64,000 bases of DNA, from positions 184,370 through 248,369 of the forward strand of contig NZ_QAJR01000001.1 in NCBI RefSeq assembly GCF_003852545.1, in the 5' to 3' direction. The notes under the pieces were generated by a model, which was given only the letters and a program-made list of their open reading frames with translations, was not told where the DNA came from and searched no databases. Both the position numbers and the translations under genes were made by a program. Shown here one piece after another: positions 25,411-33,440 of the stretch (the first letter of the stretch is position 1; each line of letters opens with the position of its first letter). The DNA comes from Acidovorax sp. FJL06 (lineage in GTDB: Bacteria; Pseudomonadota; Gammaproteobacteria; Burkholderiales; Burkholderiaceae_C).

Positions 25411-26859
25411 CTACCGCGCCGCCCGCACCAGCTCACCCACCACGCGCGCCGCAGCGAGGATCTCGGCATCGCCATACCCTGCATACCCCAGCAGCCAGCC
25501 CCTGCGCGTGGATTGCATCGCATAGCGCGACAGCGGCGCCAGCATCACCCCGGCCGTCAGTGCCTTGCGGCTCAGGGTCTCGTCGTCGCTGCCCGGCGCG
25601 GCTTCGTGCAGCAGGTGCATGCCCCGGTCGCTGGGCGCCAGCTGCAGGGCGCCGTGGCTGGTGTCCGCCAGCGCGTCGATCAGGATGCGCTGGCGCTCTT
25701 GGTACAGCTCGCGCATCTGCCGCAGGTGGCGCAGCAGGTGGCCTTCGGCAATGAAGCGCGCCAGCACCGCCTGGGCGTCGCCCGGTGCGTGCCGGTCGGT
25801 GATCGCGCGGGCCATGGCAAAGGCCTCCACCAGCGCGGGCGGCACGATCACGAAGCCCAGGCGCAGGCCGGGGTGCAGGGTCTTGCTGAAGGTGCCCACA
25901 TACAGCACCCGCTCCGAGCCCGGCAGGCTGCACAAGGCGGGCACGCGCTGGGCCGCGCTGCCGTACTGGAATTCGCCGTCGTAGTCGTCCTCCACCACCC
26001 AGGCGTCGTGCGCGCGCGCCCACTGCAGCAGCGCCTGCCGCCGTGCGAGGCCCATGCACACGCCCGTGGGGAACTGGTGTGTGGGCGTGACCACGGCCAT
26101 GCGCGCGCCGGGCCATTGCGCGGCGCCTTGTTCGATGCACAGGCCCTGCGCATCCAGCGCCACGGGCCGGGCCTGCGCGCCATGGGCCAGCAGGCTGGCG
26201 CGGATGCCGGGGTAGCCCGGGTCTTCCACCAGCACCTCGTCGCCCGCGTCCAGCAGCAGCCGCGCGATCAGGTCAATGCCCTGCTGCGAACCCGAGCACA
26301 CCACCACCTGCGCCGCGTCGCAGCGGATGCCGCGCGAGGCCCACAGCCACAGCGCGATGGCCTGGCGCAGGTCGGGGTCGCCCGCTGGGTCCAGGTACTG
26401 CGCGCGGGCGCTGCGCTGGGCGGGGCTGGCCTGGCGCGCGAGGCGGTCCCACAGCGCGAACGGAAAGCGGTCCACCTCGGGCGCGCCAATGCGGAATGCC
26501 CGCGCCGCCACGTGGGGTGGGCGCCAGCGCGCGGCCGTCTCGGCAATGAGCTGCCCGCGCCGCGAGAGCCCGCGCGGCGGTGCCACCAGCCCCTGCAGAG
26601 GGGGTGTGCCTGCGGCCTGCGACACATAGGTGCCGTCGCCCACGCGCGCCTCCACATAGCCTTCGGCCTGCAGGCGCTGCACGGCCCACAGCACCGTGTT
26701 GCGCGACACGCCCAGGCTGGCCGCATGTTCGCGCGAGGGCGGCAGGCGCGTGCCCGCTGGCAGGCGGCCCTGTTCAATGGCGCTGCGCAGCTGCTCGTAC
26801 ACCTGCTGGCGCAGCAGGCCGGGCTGGCCGCCGGGGGCATTGGCTCTGGCAACGGGCAT
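25411..26859 (-). CDS. MocR-family regulator (GntR HTH fused to aminotransferase)
   Basis: 482 residues. The N-terminal GntR winged helix (LLRQQVYEQLRSAIEQGRLP; GVSRNTVLWAVQRLQAEGYV) is joined to a fold-type I aminotransferase domain with the PLP lysine at K326 (VGTFSKTLHPG) and the EDPGYPG and YDGEF motifs. MocR proteins sense PLP or an amino compound and regulate nearby genes, for example PdxR. It diverges from osmC-paiB, 66 nt apart, so those two are the natural targets. Confidence 0.94.
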   Translation of the reverse strand: MPVARANAPGGQPGLLRQQVYEQLRSAIEQGRLPAGTRLPPSREHAASLGVSRNTVLWAVQRLQAEGYVEARVGDGTYVSQAAGTPPLQGLVAPPRGLSRRGQLIAETAARWRPPHVAARAFRIGAPEVDRFPFALWDRLARQASPAQRSARAQYLDPAGDPDLRQAIALWLWASRGIRCDAAQVVVCSGSQQGIDLIARLLLDAGDEVLVEDPGYPGIRASLLAHGAQARPVALDAQGLCIEQGAAQWPGARMAVVTPTHQFPTGVCMGLARRQALLQWARAHDAWVVEDDYDGEFQYGSAAQRVPALCSLPGSERVLYVGTFSKTLHPGLRLGFVIVPPALVEAFAMARAITDRHAPGDAQAVLARFIAEGHLLRHLRQMRELYQERQRILIDALADTSHGALQLAPSDRGMHLLHEAAPGSDDETLSRKALTAGVMLAPLSRYAMQSTRRGWLLGYAGYGDAEILAAARVVGELVRAAR

Positions 26860-26925
26860 GAATTGGCTCCTTCAATGCGGTTACACGGTCATAAACTGAA
26901 GAACCATTGTAGAAAGACCCCGCCC

Positions 26926-27405
26926 ATGGCCGAGCACCTCGCCACCATCACCTGGACCCGTGGCAACGACGATTTTTTGGACAAGCGCTACCACCGCGCG
27001 CACCGCTGGCAGTTCGATGGCGGCGCCGTGGTGCCCGGCTCGTCCTCGCCGCATGTGGTGCCGCTGCCCTACTCCGACGCCGCCGCCGTGGACCCCGAGG
27101 AGGCCTATGTGGCCGCCCTGTCGAGCTGCCACATGCTGTGGTTCCTGGACTTCGCCTGCCGTGCGGGCTGGCGCGTGAACAGCTACACCGACGCCGCCGT
27201 GGGCACCATGGCCAAGGATGCTGAGGGCCGCCTGGTGGTGTCGCATGTGCAGTTGCGCCCCGTCACGCGCTTTGACGCGGCCCACGCGCCCACCGCCGCC
27301 CAGTTGGACGACCTGCACCACCGCGCCCATGCATCGTGTTTTCTGGCCAATTCGGTCAAGACGCAGATCGACTGCGCGCCCGTGCTCGAAGTGGAAGGCG
27401 CCTGA
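26926..27405 (+). CDS. OsmC-family peroxidase-like protein
   Basis: 159 residues. Two conserved cysteines, C68 (ALSSCHML) and C138 (HASCFLANS), form the thiol pair of the OsmC/Ohr fold; the EAYVAALSSCHM block is typical of OsmC. It would reduce organic hydroperoxides using dithiols. The stop is 2 nt before the paiB-like start, and a MocR regulator diverges upstream. Longer open frames that begin inside the opposite gene are not real. Confidence 0.93.
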   Translation: MAEHLATITWTRGNDDFLDKRYHRAHRWQFDGGAVVPGSSSPHVVPLPYSDAAAVDPEEAYVAALSSCHMLWFLDFACRAGWRVNSYTDAAVGTMAKDAEGRLVVSHVQLRPVTRFDAAHAPTAAQLDDLHHRAHASCFLANSVKTQIDCAPVLEVEGA

Positions 27406-27407
27406 CC

Positions 27408-28043
27408 ATGGCCAACGCCAACCGGCAGTTCCATGTCACCGATGCCGCCACGCTGCACGCGCTGGTGCACGCGCAGCCACTGGCCACGCTGGTGGTCGCG
27501 CACGCAGGTGCGCAACACGTCAACCACATCCCGCTGTACCTCGACCCGGACCGTGGCCCGCATGGCACGCTGATCGGCCATGTGGCGCGCGCCAACGGCC
27601 TGTGGCCGCTGCTGCCGCAGCAAGGGGTGGCGGTGTTCCACGGCCCGCAGGCCTATGTGTCGCCCAGCTGGTACCCGTCCAAGGCGCTCGACGGCAAGCA
27701 GGTGCCCACCTGGAACTACGCCGCCGTGCACGCCCATGGCCGCTTGAACGCGGTGGACGACCCGGTGCGCCTGCGCGCCATCCTGCACACCCTGAGCGAG
27801 CGGCACGAAGCCCATCGCCCCGACCCCTGGCGCATCGACGATGCGCCGCCCGACTACATCGACAAACTGCTGCGCGCCATCGTGGGCATCGAGCTGGCGG
27901 TGGAGCGCTGGGAGGGCATCTGGAAAGTGAGCCAGAACCGCACCGACACCGACCGCATGGGCGTGGTGCAGGGCCTGATGGCCGAGGGAACGCCCGCGGC
28001 CCAGGACATGGCGGGGCTGGTGCAGGGTGGGCTGATGGCCTAG
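27408..28043 (+). CDS. PaiB-like FMN-binding protein
   Basis: 211 residues. VNHIPLYLDPDRGPHGTLIGHVARAN and the block HGPQAYVSPSWYPSK...VPTWNYAAVHAHG are diagnostic for the PaiB / FMN-binding split-barrel family; WEGIWKVSQNRTDTDR ends the core. Bacillus PaiB was named a transcriptional regulator of sporulation genes, but the fold resembles flavin-dependent oxidoreductases. It is co-transcribed with osmC under probable MocR control, which suggests a redox or polyamine/pyridoxal-linked role. Confidence 0.92.
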   Translation: MANANRQFHVTDAATLHALVHAQPLATLVVAHAGAQHVNHIPLYLDPDRGPHGTLIGHVARANGLWPLLPQQGVAVFHGPQAYVSPSWYPSKALDGKQVPTWNYAAVHAHGRLNAVDDPVRLRAILHTLSERHEAHRPDPWRIDDAPPDYIDKLLRAIVGIELAVERWEGIWKVSQNRTDTDRMGVVQGLMAEGTPAAQDMAGLVQGGLMA

Positions 28044-28058
28044 CAGGATGCAAGGAGA

Positions 28059-28118
28059 ATGCTATTAAATAAATAGCTGTTAGCGCTTGGTGGAAGCGCG
28101 CAAGCGGCCTTTTTTTTT
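28059..28118. repeat. Dispersed palindromic repeat, copy 3, with T-run
   Basis: ATGCTATTAAATAAATAGC followed by TGTTAGCGCTTGGTGGAAGCGC, the same family as the other copies. GCGCTT and AAGCGC form a 6-bp stem, and a run of about ten T follows on the plus strand, so it may also end the osmC-paiB transcript. It lies between convergent paiB and hom. Confidence 0.65.
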
Positions 28119-28141
28119 GCAGACTCTCCCTCCGCGGTCAC

Positions 28142-29533
28142 TCATCCCTCCAGCATCTCCACCAGCAGCGCCGCCACGGGCCCGGCCACGGCGGGGTGTG
28201 CGGCCAGCGCGTGCACGGCCAGGTCCACGGTGCTTTGCGCCACCGCGTCCGTCAGCACCAGCACCTGCGGGCCCGCGCCAGCGGACGCGGTTTTTTCGCA
28301 GGCCAGCTCCACACGCAGCACCGGCACCTGCTGCGCCGCCAGCCAGGCGCCCACGGCCTCGATCTGCTGGGCTTGGTGCACGGGCACACGCAGGTAGTGG
28401 CGCGTGTGCACGGCGGCGCGGGGCAATACGGCCAGGCCTTCGTTGACGGCATGGGCGTGAAACCCCAGGTGGGGCACACGCTGCGCGGCGTGGGTGCCCT
28501 GCAGCCGCGCCACGTCCACCAGGTCGGCAATCACGGCCGACGCGGTCTGCTCCGACCCCGCACCCGCGCCGTAGTACATCGTCACGCCCGACGCATCGCC
28601 TTTGACCATCACGGCGTTCATCGACCCGTTCACATGCGCCAGCAAATGCGTGGCGGGCACCAGCGCGGGCTGCACGCGCAGCTCCACCCCTTCGGCGTCA
28701 CCGTCCTTGCGCCGCTTGGCCACGCCCAGCAGCTTGATGCGAAAGCCCAGCTGCTCGGCGCAGGCCACGTCCAGGCCCTGCAGTGCGGTGATGCCTTCCA
28801 CCTGCGCATCGGCAAACCGCACCGGCATGCCAAACGCATTGGCCGCCAGCAGCGAGATCTTGTGCGCGGCGTCAATGCCCTCGATGTCAAACGTTGGGTC
28901 GGCCTCGGCATAGCCCAGCGCCTGGGCCTGCGCCAGCGCTTCGGCAAAGCCCACGCCTTCATCGCGCATCTTGCTCAGGATGAAGTTGGTGGTGCCGTTG
29001 ATGATGCCCGCCACCCACTCGATGCGGTTGGCCGTGAGGCCTTCGCGCAGCGCCTTCACGATGGGGATGCTCACCGCCACCGCGCCTTCATAGGCCACTG
29101 CCACACCGTGCTGGCGCGCGGCGGCAAAAATTTCGTTGCCATGTTCGGCCAGCAGCGCCTTGTTGGCTGTGACCACATGCTTGCCCGCGCGGATGGCGGC
29201 CAGCACCCAGTCGCGCGCGGGGCCGGTGCCGCCGGCGGCCTCCACCAGCACATCCACGTCGGGGTGCGTGGCCACCTGCATCGGGTCATTGGTCAGGGCC
29301 ACGTCCTTGCCCACCACACCCATGGCGCGGGCCAGGCTGCGGGCGCAGACCACCACCATCTTGATGCCCCGCCCCGCGCGGCCCGCGATCTCGGCCTGGT
29401 TGCGCGCCAGCACGCGGAAGGTGCCTGCGCCCACGGTGCCAATGCCAATCATGCCCACGCGCAGGGGGCGCATGGCCGCAGTGGACGACGGCGACGACGG
29501 GGCTTCAAGGGACTGGACGGGATCGCGGTACAT
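28142..29533 (-). CDS. hom: Homoserine dehydrogenase
   Basis: 463 residues; reduces aspartate semialdehyde to homoserine, the branch to threonine and methionine. The N-terminal NAD(P) motif GMIGIGTVGAGTF (about 28-40), ITANKALLAEHG-type catalytic block (VVTANKALLAEHGNE), and AGIINGTTNFILSKM plus LGYAEADPTFDIEGIDAAHK are all present. GGAGA lies 6 nt before the chosen ATG. The C-terminal ACT region (from HYLRVPV) is shortened and lacks the usual GVLA(D/K) start, so feedback control by threonine may be altered. It is preceded by a Thr/Ile leader peptide and terminator. No thrC or thrB is adjacent. Confidence 0.94.
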   Translation of the reverse strand: MYRDPVQSLEAPSSPSSTAAMRPLRVGMIGIGTVGAGTFRVLARNQAEIAGRAGRGIKMVVVCARSLARAMGVVGKDVALTNDPMQVATHPDVDVLVEAAGGTGPARDWVLAAIRAGKHVVTANKALLAEHGNEIFAAARQHGVAVAYEGAVAVSIPIVKALREGLTANRIEWVAGIINGTTNFILSKMRDEGVGFAEALAQAQALGYAEADPTFDIEGIDAAHKISLLAANAFGMPVRFADAQVEGITALQGLDVACAEQLGFRIKLLGVAKRRKDGDAEGVELRVQPALVPATHLLAHVNGSMNAVMVKGDASGVTMYYGAGAGSEQTASAVIADLVDVARLQGTHAAQRVPHLGFHAHAVNEGLAVLPRAAVHTRHYLRVPVHQAQQIEAVGAWLAAQQVPVLRVELACEKTASAGAGPQVLVLTDAVAQSTVDLAVHALAAHPAVAGPVAALLVEMLEG

Positions 29534-29562
29534 GGACTTCTCCGGCTAACGAACGAACAAAC

Positions 29563-29590
29563 AAAAAAACCCAGCTGCCAGAGCTGGGTT
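29563..29590 (-). terminator. Intrinsic terminator of the hom attenuator
   Basis: Stem AACCCAGCT (29568-29576) with AGCTGGGTT (29582-29590), 5-nt loop, followed on the minus strand by seven U (29569-29563). It lies between the Thr/Ile leader peptide and hom, 30 nt before the hom start, where an attenuator terminator should be. Confidence 0.88.
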
Positions 29591-29626
29591 TCGTGCATTC
29601 GTCTTGGGGGAGAAGAGAGCGATCAC

Positions 29627-29670
29627 CAGGTGGCTGCCGAAACGGCCACCTGCGCGTGCTCAGGTGGCCG
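29627..29670 (-). promoter_or_regulatory. Competing hairpins of the hom attenuator
   Basis: In mRNA order, segment 1 CGGCCACCTG (29670-29661) pairs perfectly with segment 2 CAGGTGGCCG (29652-29643). Segment 2 can instead pair through CAGGTGGC with segment 3 GCCACCTG (29634-29627). The leader stop codon falls at the end of segment 1. These mutually exclusive pairings resemble the pause and anti-terminator hairpins of classical amino-acid attenuators; how segment 3 connects with the terminator is not clear by eye. Confidence 0.65.
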
Positions 29671-29749
29671 CGGCGGTAATGGTGGTAATCATTCGTGCAC
29701 CCAGTGCCCGCTGTTCACCATGGGCCCGCGTGGACGCGGACGGCATCAT
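29660..29749 (-). CDS. Thr/Ile leader peptide of hom
   Basis: 29-residue peptide starting MMPSAST and ending MITTITAAAT: five threonine and isoleucine codons in a row (ATT ACC ACC ATT ACC) and a sixth threonine just before the stop. AAGG lies 7 nt upstream of the ATG at 29749. It is followed by competing hairpins and an intrinsic terminator, then hom. This matches the design of E. coli thrL, which senses charged tRNA-Thr and tRNA-Ile. In-frame upstream ATGs (to 29806) lack ribosome sites. Confidence 0.8.
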   Translation of the reverse strand: MMPSASTRAHGEQRALGARMITTITAAAT

Positions 29750-29900
29750 GCCCATGCCTTGGAAGGCAGCGGCGTGTGCGGTGAAGGGGACGGAGGTGTA
29801 CGACATGAAGGGCGCAGTGTACCGGATGGGGGCGGGGAGGCGTCAAGGGCCCTGCACCCGTGGTGTTGGATCGTTGATCCATTCCATGCCAACTCCTGTC

Positions 29901-29989
29901 GTTCGGGCTGAGCTTGCCTGTCCTGAGCTTTGTCGATGGGTCGAAGCCTTGCGCCGCGCTTCGACAAGCTCAGCGTGGGCGGACAGGGA
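29901..29989. repeat. GTTCGGGCTGAGC-family inverted repeat, degenerate copy
   Basis: Left arm begins GTTCGGGCTGAGCTTG and includes CCTGTCCTGAGCTTTGTCGA; right arm has GCTTCGACAAGCTCAGC and GGACAGG. It is an imperfect member of the same family as the perfect copy at 52704-52781. The right arm overlaps the 3' end of the ferredoxin gene. Confidence 0.85.
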
Positions 29990-30248
29990 TTGATGGAAGG
30001 TCTTCAGTCACCGCACCTGCAGCAACCCGCACCATGCGGATCGCATCGAACGGGCAGCGCACCGCGCACAGCGCACACCCCGTGCAGCCCGGCGCATCGT
30101 GCAGCGTGGAGCACTTGGGGCCCCAGGGCCCCGTGCCTTGCACCTGCAGCGACAGCACATGGGGCGGACACACCGCCACGCACCAGCCGCAGCCGGTGCA
30201 GCGCTGGGGGGCGATGGCGGGCAGGGCCTGGGGGGCGCGGGGGGTCAT
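29970..30248 (-). CDS. 2[4Fe-4S] ferredoxin-type protein
   Basis: 92 residues from the ATG at 30248. Two complete cluster motifs: [12 protein letters not shown] (C17, C20, C23, C27) and [12 protein letters not shown] (C55, C58, C61, C65), with an extra cysteine at 46. It is a small electron carrier; partner unknown. The last seven codons and the stop (encoding IPVRPR) lie inside the right arm of the inverted repeat at 29901-29989, so the present C-terminus was created or replaced by the repeat. Confidence 0.88.
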   Translation of the reverse strand: MTPRAPQALPAIAPQRCTGCGWCVAVCPPHVLSLQVQGTGPWGPKCSTLHDAPGCTGCALCAVRCPFDAIRMVRVAAGAVTEDLPSIPVRPR

Positions 30249-30310
30249 GGGAGTCGTCTTTGTGGGCTGTGTGCCGTTGCGGGCCGGGCCCTGCAAGGTA
30301 CAGTGCCGCC

Positions 30311-30613
30311 ATGAACGCCCCACCCGACACCGCCACCACCCGCCACCTTCTCATCACCGGCCAGGTGCAGGGCGTGGGCTACCGCTGGTCCATGGTGCAG
30401 GCCGCCGAGCGCCTGGGGGTGTCGGGCTGGGTGCGCAACCGCCAGGATGGCCGCGTGGAGGCCTGCGCCTGGGGCTCGGAGCAGGCCGTGCTGGCCCTTA
30501 TCGACTGGGCGCACCAGGGCCCAGAGCAGGCGCGCGTGGACCGCGTGGTGGTGGGCAACGTGCCCGATGGTGGCGCAGCCCCGCAGGGCTTTGTGCAGCG
30601 CGAAACGGTGTAG
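30311..30613 (+). CDS. acyP: Acylphosphatase
   Basis: 100 residues, normal size. The acyl-phosphate site [14 protein letters not shown] (catalytic R25) and the second catalytic residue N43 in [13 protein letters not shown] are intact. It hydrolyses carboxyl-phosphate bonds such as acetyl phosphate or carbamoyl phosphate. It diverges from the ferredoxin gene with 62 nt between starts and converges on the sensor kinase gene. Confidence 0.94.
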   Translation: MNAPPDTATTRHLLITGQVQGVGYRWSMVQAAERLGVSGWVRNRQDGRVEACAWGSEQAVLALIDWAHQGPEQARVDRVVVGNVPDGGAAPQGFVQRETV

Positions 30614-30661
30614 TGCAGGGGGCTGTGGCGGGTGGGCAGGCGCGGCCCCAAGCCGCCGTGC

Positions 30662-31990
30662 TCAGCAGGCGTTGGCCGGTGCCGCCCCTGGCAGCTCCAC
30701 CTGCGCCTCCAGCCCCTGGCCGCCATCCCTGCGCGGCCCCAGCACCAGCCGGCCACCCAGGGCCTGGGCCAGTTCGCTCGCAATGGCCAGGCCCAGGCCC
30801 GTGCCACCGGTGCCCCGGTTGCGCGAGTCTTCCAGCCGCACATAGGGCTGCAGCACGGCGGTGAGGTCGGCGGGGGGGATGCCCGGGCCGTGGTCCAGCA
30901 CACGCACCAGCCACTGGCCCGGCACGCCCGCTTCCAGCGTCAGCTCGGCGGCCCCCGCAAACTTGAGCGCGTTGTCCACCAGGTTGCACAGCAGGCGGCG
31001 CAGGGCCTGGGGGCGGGTGTCACAGGTCCCATCCACCGCCTGCAGCACCTGCACCGGCAGGCCCGCGTCGGCGTAGTCGCGCGCAAGGCTCTCCACCAGC
31101 GCGCGCAGGTCCACGCGCTGCGGGGGCTCGCGCACGGCCTGCGATGAGCGCGCGTAGGCAATGCCCTCTTCCACCAGCGACTGCATTTCGGCCAGGTCGG
31201 CGTGCAGCTTGCCCTGCAGCACGGTGTCGTCCAGCAGATCAGCGCGCAGGCGCAGCCGGGTGATGGGTGTTTGCAGGTCGTGCGAGACGGCGGCGAGGAT
31301 CTGCATGCGCTCGTGCAGGTGCGCCTGGATGCGCTGCTGCATGCGGTTAAAGGCCTGGGCGGCGCGCTCCACCTCGCGCGGGCCGTCTTCGGCCAGGGGC
31401 ACGGCGGGGCGGTCGGCGCCCAGTGCATCGGCCGCATCGGCCAGCGTGCTCAGAGGCCGCGTGGCTGCGCGCACGGCCCAGGCGCACAGGCCCACCAGCA
31501 GCGCCAGCTGCAGTGCCAGCGCGCCCAGCACCCAGGGCGATATCTGCAGCCGGGGCTCGTCCATGTCCACGGCCAGCGGCGTGCCGTCGGCCAGGCGCAG
31601 CTGCAGCCGCAGTTCAGTGCCGGGCACGTGGGGGTCGATCACCTGCACCGGCTGACCTGCGGGCAGCGTCGCCCTTACCGCACTGGCAACGAGGAGCGCA
31701 AGCTGCGAGGGATCTTCGGGGGCATGGAGCGGTTCGGCCAGCGCAAAGCGGTAGTTGCGGCGCGCCAGCCGCTCCACCCACTGCGCGCGTTCGGTGGCGG
31801 GCAGGCGCTCCAGTATGGCCACCGAGCTGGCCACATCGCTGGCGAAATACGACACCATGGCCCGCCGCATGGTCATGCTGCGCTCGGTGAACGCGAGCAC
31901 AAACGTCAGCGCATGCGCCAACGCCAGGCCCAGCGCCATCACCAGCAGAATGCGCCCGAACAGCGAGCGCGGCCACCCGCGCAGCGTCAT
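30662..31990 (-). CDS. Sensor histidine kinase
   Basis: 442 residues. TM1 (about 13-33, ILLVMALGLALAHALTFVLAF), a periplasmic stretch of about 120 residues, TM2 (LGALALQLALLVGLCAWAV), HAMP, then the phospho-acceptor H237 in AVSHDLQTPITRLRLR, N box (NLVDNALKFA), G1 (DHGPGIPP) and G2 (GTGLGLAIASELA). This is an EnvZ/RstB-like class I kinase. The start overlaps the response-regulator stop (ATGA). The divergent DUF2147-CcdA-thioredoxin genes across a short spacer are likely targets of the pair. Confidence 0.94.
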   Translation of the reverse strand: MTLRGWPRSLFGRILLVMALGLALAHALTFVLAFTERSMTMRRAMVSYFASDVASSVAILERLPATERAQWVERLARRNYRFALAEPLHAPEDPSQLALLVASAVRATLPAGQPVQVIDPHVPGTELRLQLRLADGTPLAVDMDEPRLQISPWVLGALALQLALLVGLCAWAVRAATRPLSTLADAADALGADRPAVPLAEDGPREVERAAQAFNRMQQRIQAHLHERMQILAAVSHDLQTPITRLRLRADLLDDTVLQGKLHADLAEMQSLVEEGIAYARSSQAVREPPQRVDLRALVESLARDYADAGLPVQVLQAVDGTCDTRPQALRRLLCNLVDNALKFAGAAELTLEAGVPGQWLVRVLDHGPGIPPADLTAVLQPYVRLEDSRNRGTGGTGLGLAIASELAQALGGRLVLGPRRDGGQGLEAQVELPGAAPANAC

Positions 31991-32748
31991 GGCGCAGTCT
32001 CTGGGGGGGCTGATGCCGCCTGTACGCCGACGCAGAACACATAGCCTTCGTTGCGCACGGTCTTGATGTAGCGCGAGCCGCGCGCGCCATCGCCCAGCCG
32101 CTGGCGCACACGGCTCACCAGCAGGTCGATGGAGCGGTCGAACACATCGGCATCGCGCCCCTGTGTGAGCTGCAGCAGCTGGTCGCGTGTGAGGATGCGC
32201 TGCGGGTGGTCCAGCAGCACACGCAGCAGGCGGTATTCGGCGCCCGACAGCGCCACCACCGCGCCCGTGGCATCGAGCAGGTGGCGCGCCGTGGTGTCCA
32301 GCCGCCAGTCCCCAAACGTGAGGTGGCGCGCGGGTTCGGCCTTGGCCAGGTTGGGCGGCAGCATGCGTGTGCGCCGCAGCACCGCGTGGATGCGCGCCAG
32401 CAGCTCGCGCGCGGCGAAGGGCTTGGTCAGGTAGTCGTCCGCACCCAGCTCCAGGCCCAGGATGCGGTCCGCCTCGTCGCTGCGTGCGGTGAGCATGATG
32501 ATGGGCAGCGGTGGGGCGCCCGGGCTGCGCAGCTCGCGGCACAGGGCGATGCCGTCGGTGCCGGGCAGCATCAGGTCCAGCACCAGCAGGTCGATGCGCT
32601 GCGTGGCCAGCACCTCGCGCATCTGCCGCCCGTCGGCGGCCACGCTCACCTGCAGGCCCTGGCGCTGCAGGTACTCGGCGGCCAGCTCGCGGATGCCGGC
32701 GTCGTCATCGACGATCAGGATGTGGTCGGGCGGGGGCGGCGTCGTCAT
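31987..32748 (-). CDS. OmpR-family response regulator
   Basis: 253 residues from the ATG at 32748; an ATG three codons earlier (32757) is equally possible, neither having a strong ribosome site. The receiver domain has DDD at 14-16, phospho-acceptor D58 (LLVLDLMLPGTDG) and K of LTKPF; the C-terminal winged helix has LSGAEYRLLRVLLDHPQRIL and the RDADVFDRSIDLLVSRVRQRL recognition helix. It pairs with the overlapping kinase gene. Divergent genes start 180 nt away. Confidence 0.94.
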   Translation of the reverse strand: MTTPPPPDHILIVDDDAGIRELAAEYLQRQGLQVSVAADGRQMREVLATQRIDLLVLDLMLPGTDGIALCRELRSPGAPPLPIIMLTARSDEADRILGLELGADDYLTKPFAARELLARIHAVLRRTRMLPPNLAKAEPARHLTFGDWRLDTTARHLLDATGAVVALSGAEYRLLRVLLDHPQRILTRDQLLQLTQGRDADVFDRSIDLLVSRVRQRLGDGARGSRYIKTVRNEGYVFCVGVQAASAPPETAP

Positions 32749-32927
32749 GGCGGCCATTGTCCGGGCTTTGGTGGTGCTGCGGTACGGGCTGGATTGGCAG
32801 ATATGTATCTCAACTTGTCTGCCCGGTGCATCGACAAGCGCGCATACCAAAAGCCCCTGGCCAGACAAATCGCCGATACCTGCGCTGGCTTCAATGCGGT
32901 CTTCCTGAACTTCACGAGGACCTTGCC

Positions 32928-33440
32928 ATGAAACCATCCATCGCCGTGACCGCCCTGCTGACCCTGGGCCTGGCGCAGGCAGTCAGCGCGCAAGAGGCTG
33001 CGGCAGCGCCCCCAGCCGCTGTGGCGCTTGCGCCGGGTGCCGCCCACCCCAAGGCCCCCCTGGGCCGCTGGATCACCGAGAGCGGCAATCTGGAAGTGAA
33101 CATCGCCCCCTGCAACCCCGCTGGCGGCAACGCCCTGTGCGGCAAGGTGGTGCGCGTGCTGGCCAACCGCTCCATGAGCGCGCCGGGCGCCGACATGGCG
33201 GCGGCCGACGCGCGGCCTGCGCTGGGCATGACCCTGCTGTCGGGCCTGCGCCCGGCGGAGGGCGGCAGCAGCGAGTACCAGGGCGAAATCTACAACCGCG
33301 AGAACGTCAAGACCTACCGCGTCAACCTGACGCCGGCCGAGCCGGAACAACTGCTGGTGCACGCGTACGTGGGCATTCCGCTGTTCGGCAAGACCCAGGT
33401 GTGGCGCCGTCCGGCGGCCGAGCAGGGGAGCGGGCAATGA
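32928..33440 (+). CDS. DUF2147-like secreted protein
   Basis: 170 residues with a signal peptide (VTALLTLGLAQAVSA, cleaved about residue 22). The mature core GRWITESGNLEVNIAPC...LCGKVVRVLANRSM and GEIYNRENVKTYRVNLTP with LVHAYVGIPLFGKTQVWRR matches DUF2147, an exported lipocalin-like beta-barrel family of unknown role. Two cysteines (in IAPCNPAGGNALCGK) could form a disulfide, which fits the adjacent thiol-redox genes. AGGA precedes the ATG. The stop overlaps the ccdA start (ATGA). Confidence 0.85.
   Translation: MKPSIAVTALLTLGLAQAVSAQEAAAAPPAAVALAPGAAHPKAPLGRWITESGNLEVNIAPCNPAGGNALCGKVVRVLANRSMSAPGADMAAADARPALGMTLLSGLRPAEGGSSEYQGEIYNRENVKTYRVNLTPAEPEQLLVHAYVGIPLFGKTQVWRRPAAEQGSGQ

Noticed and set aside
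32511-32927. Upstream in-frame extension of the DUF2147 gene through the response-regulator region
   Set aside because: It would remove the signal peptide from the N-terminus and is Arg/Pro-rich shadow sequence.
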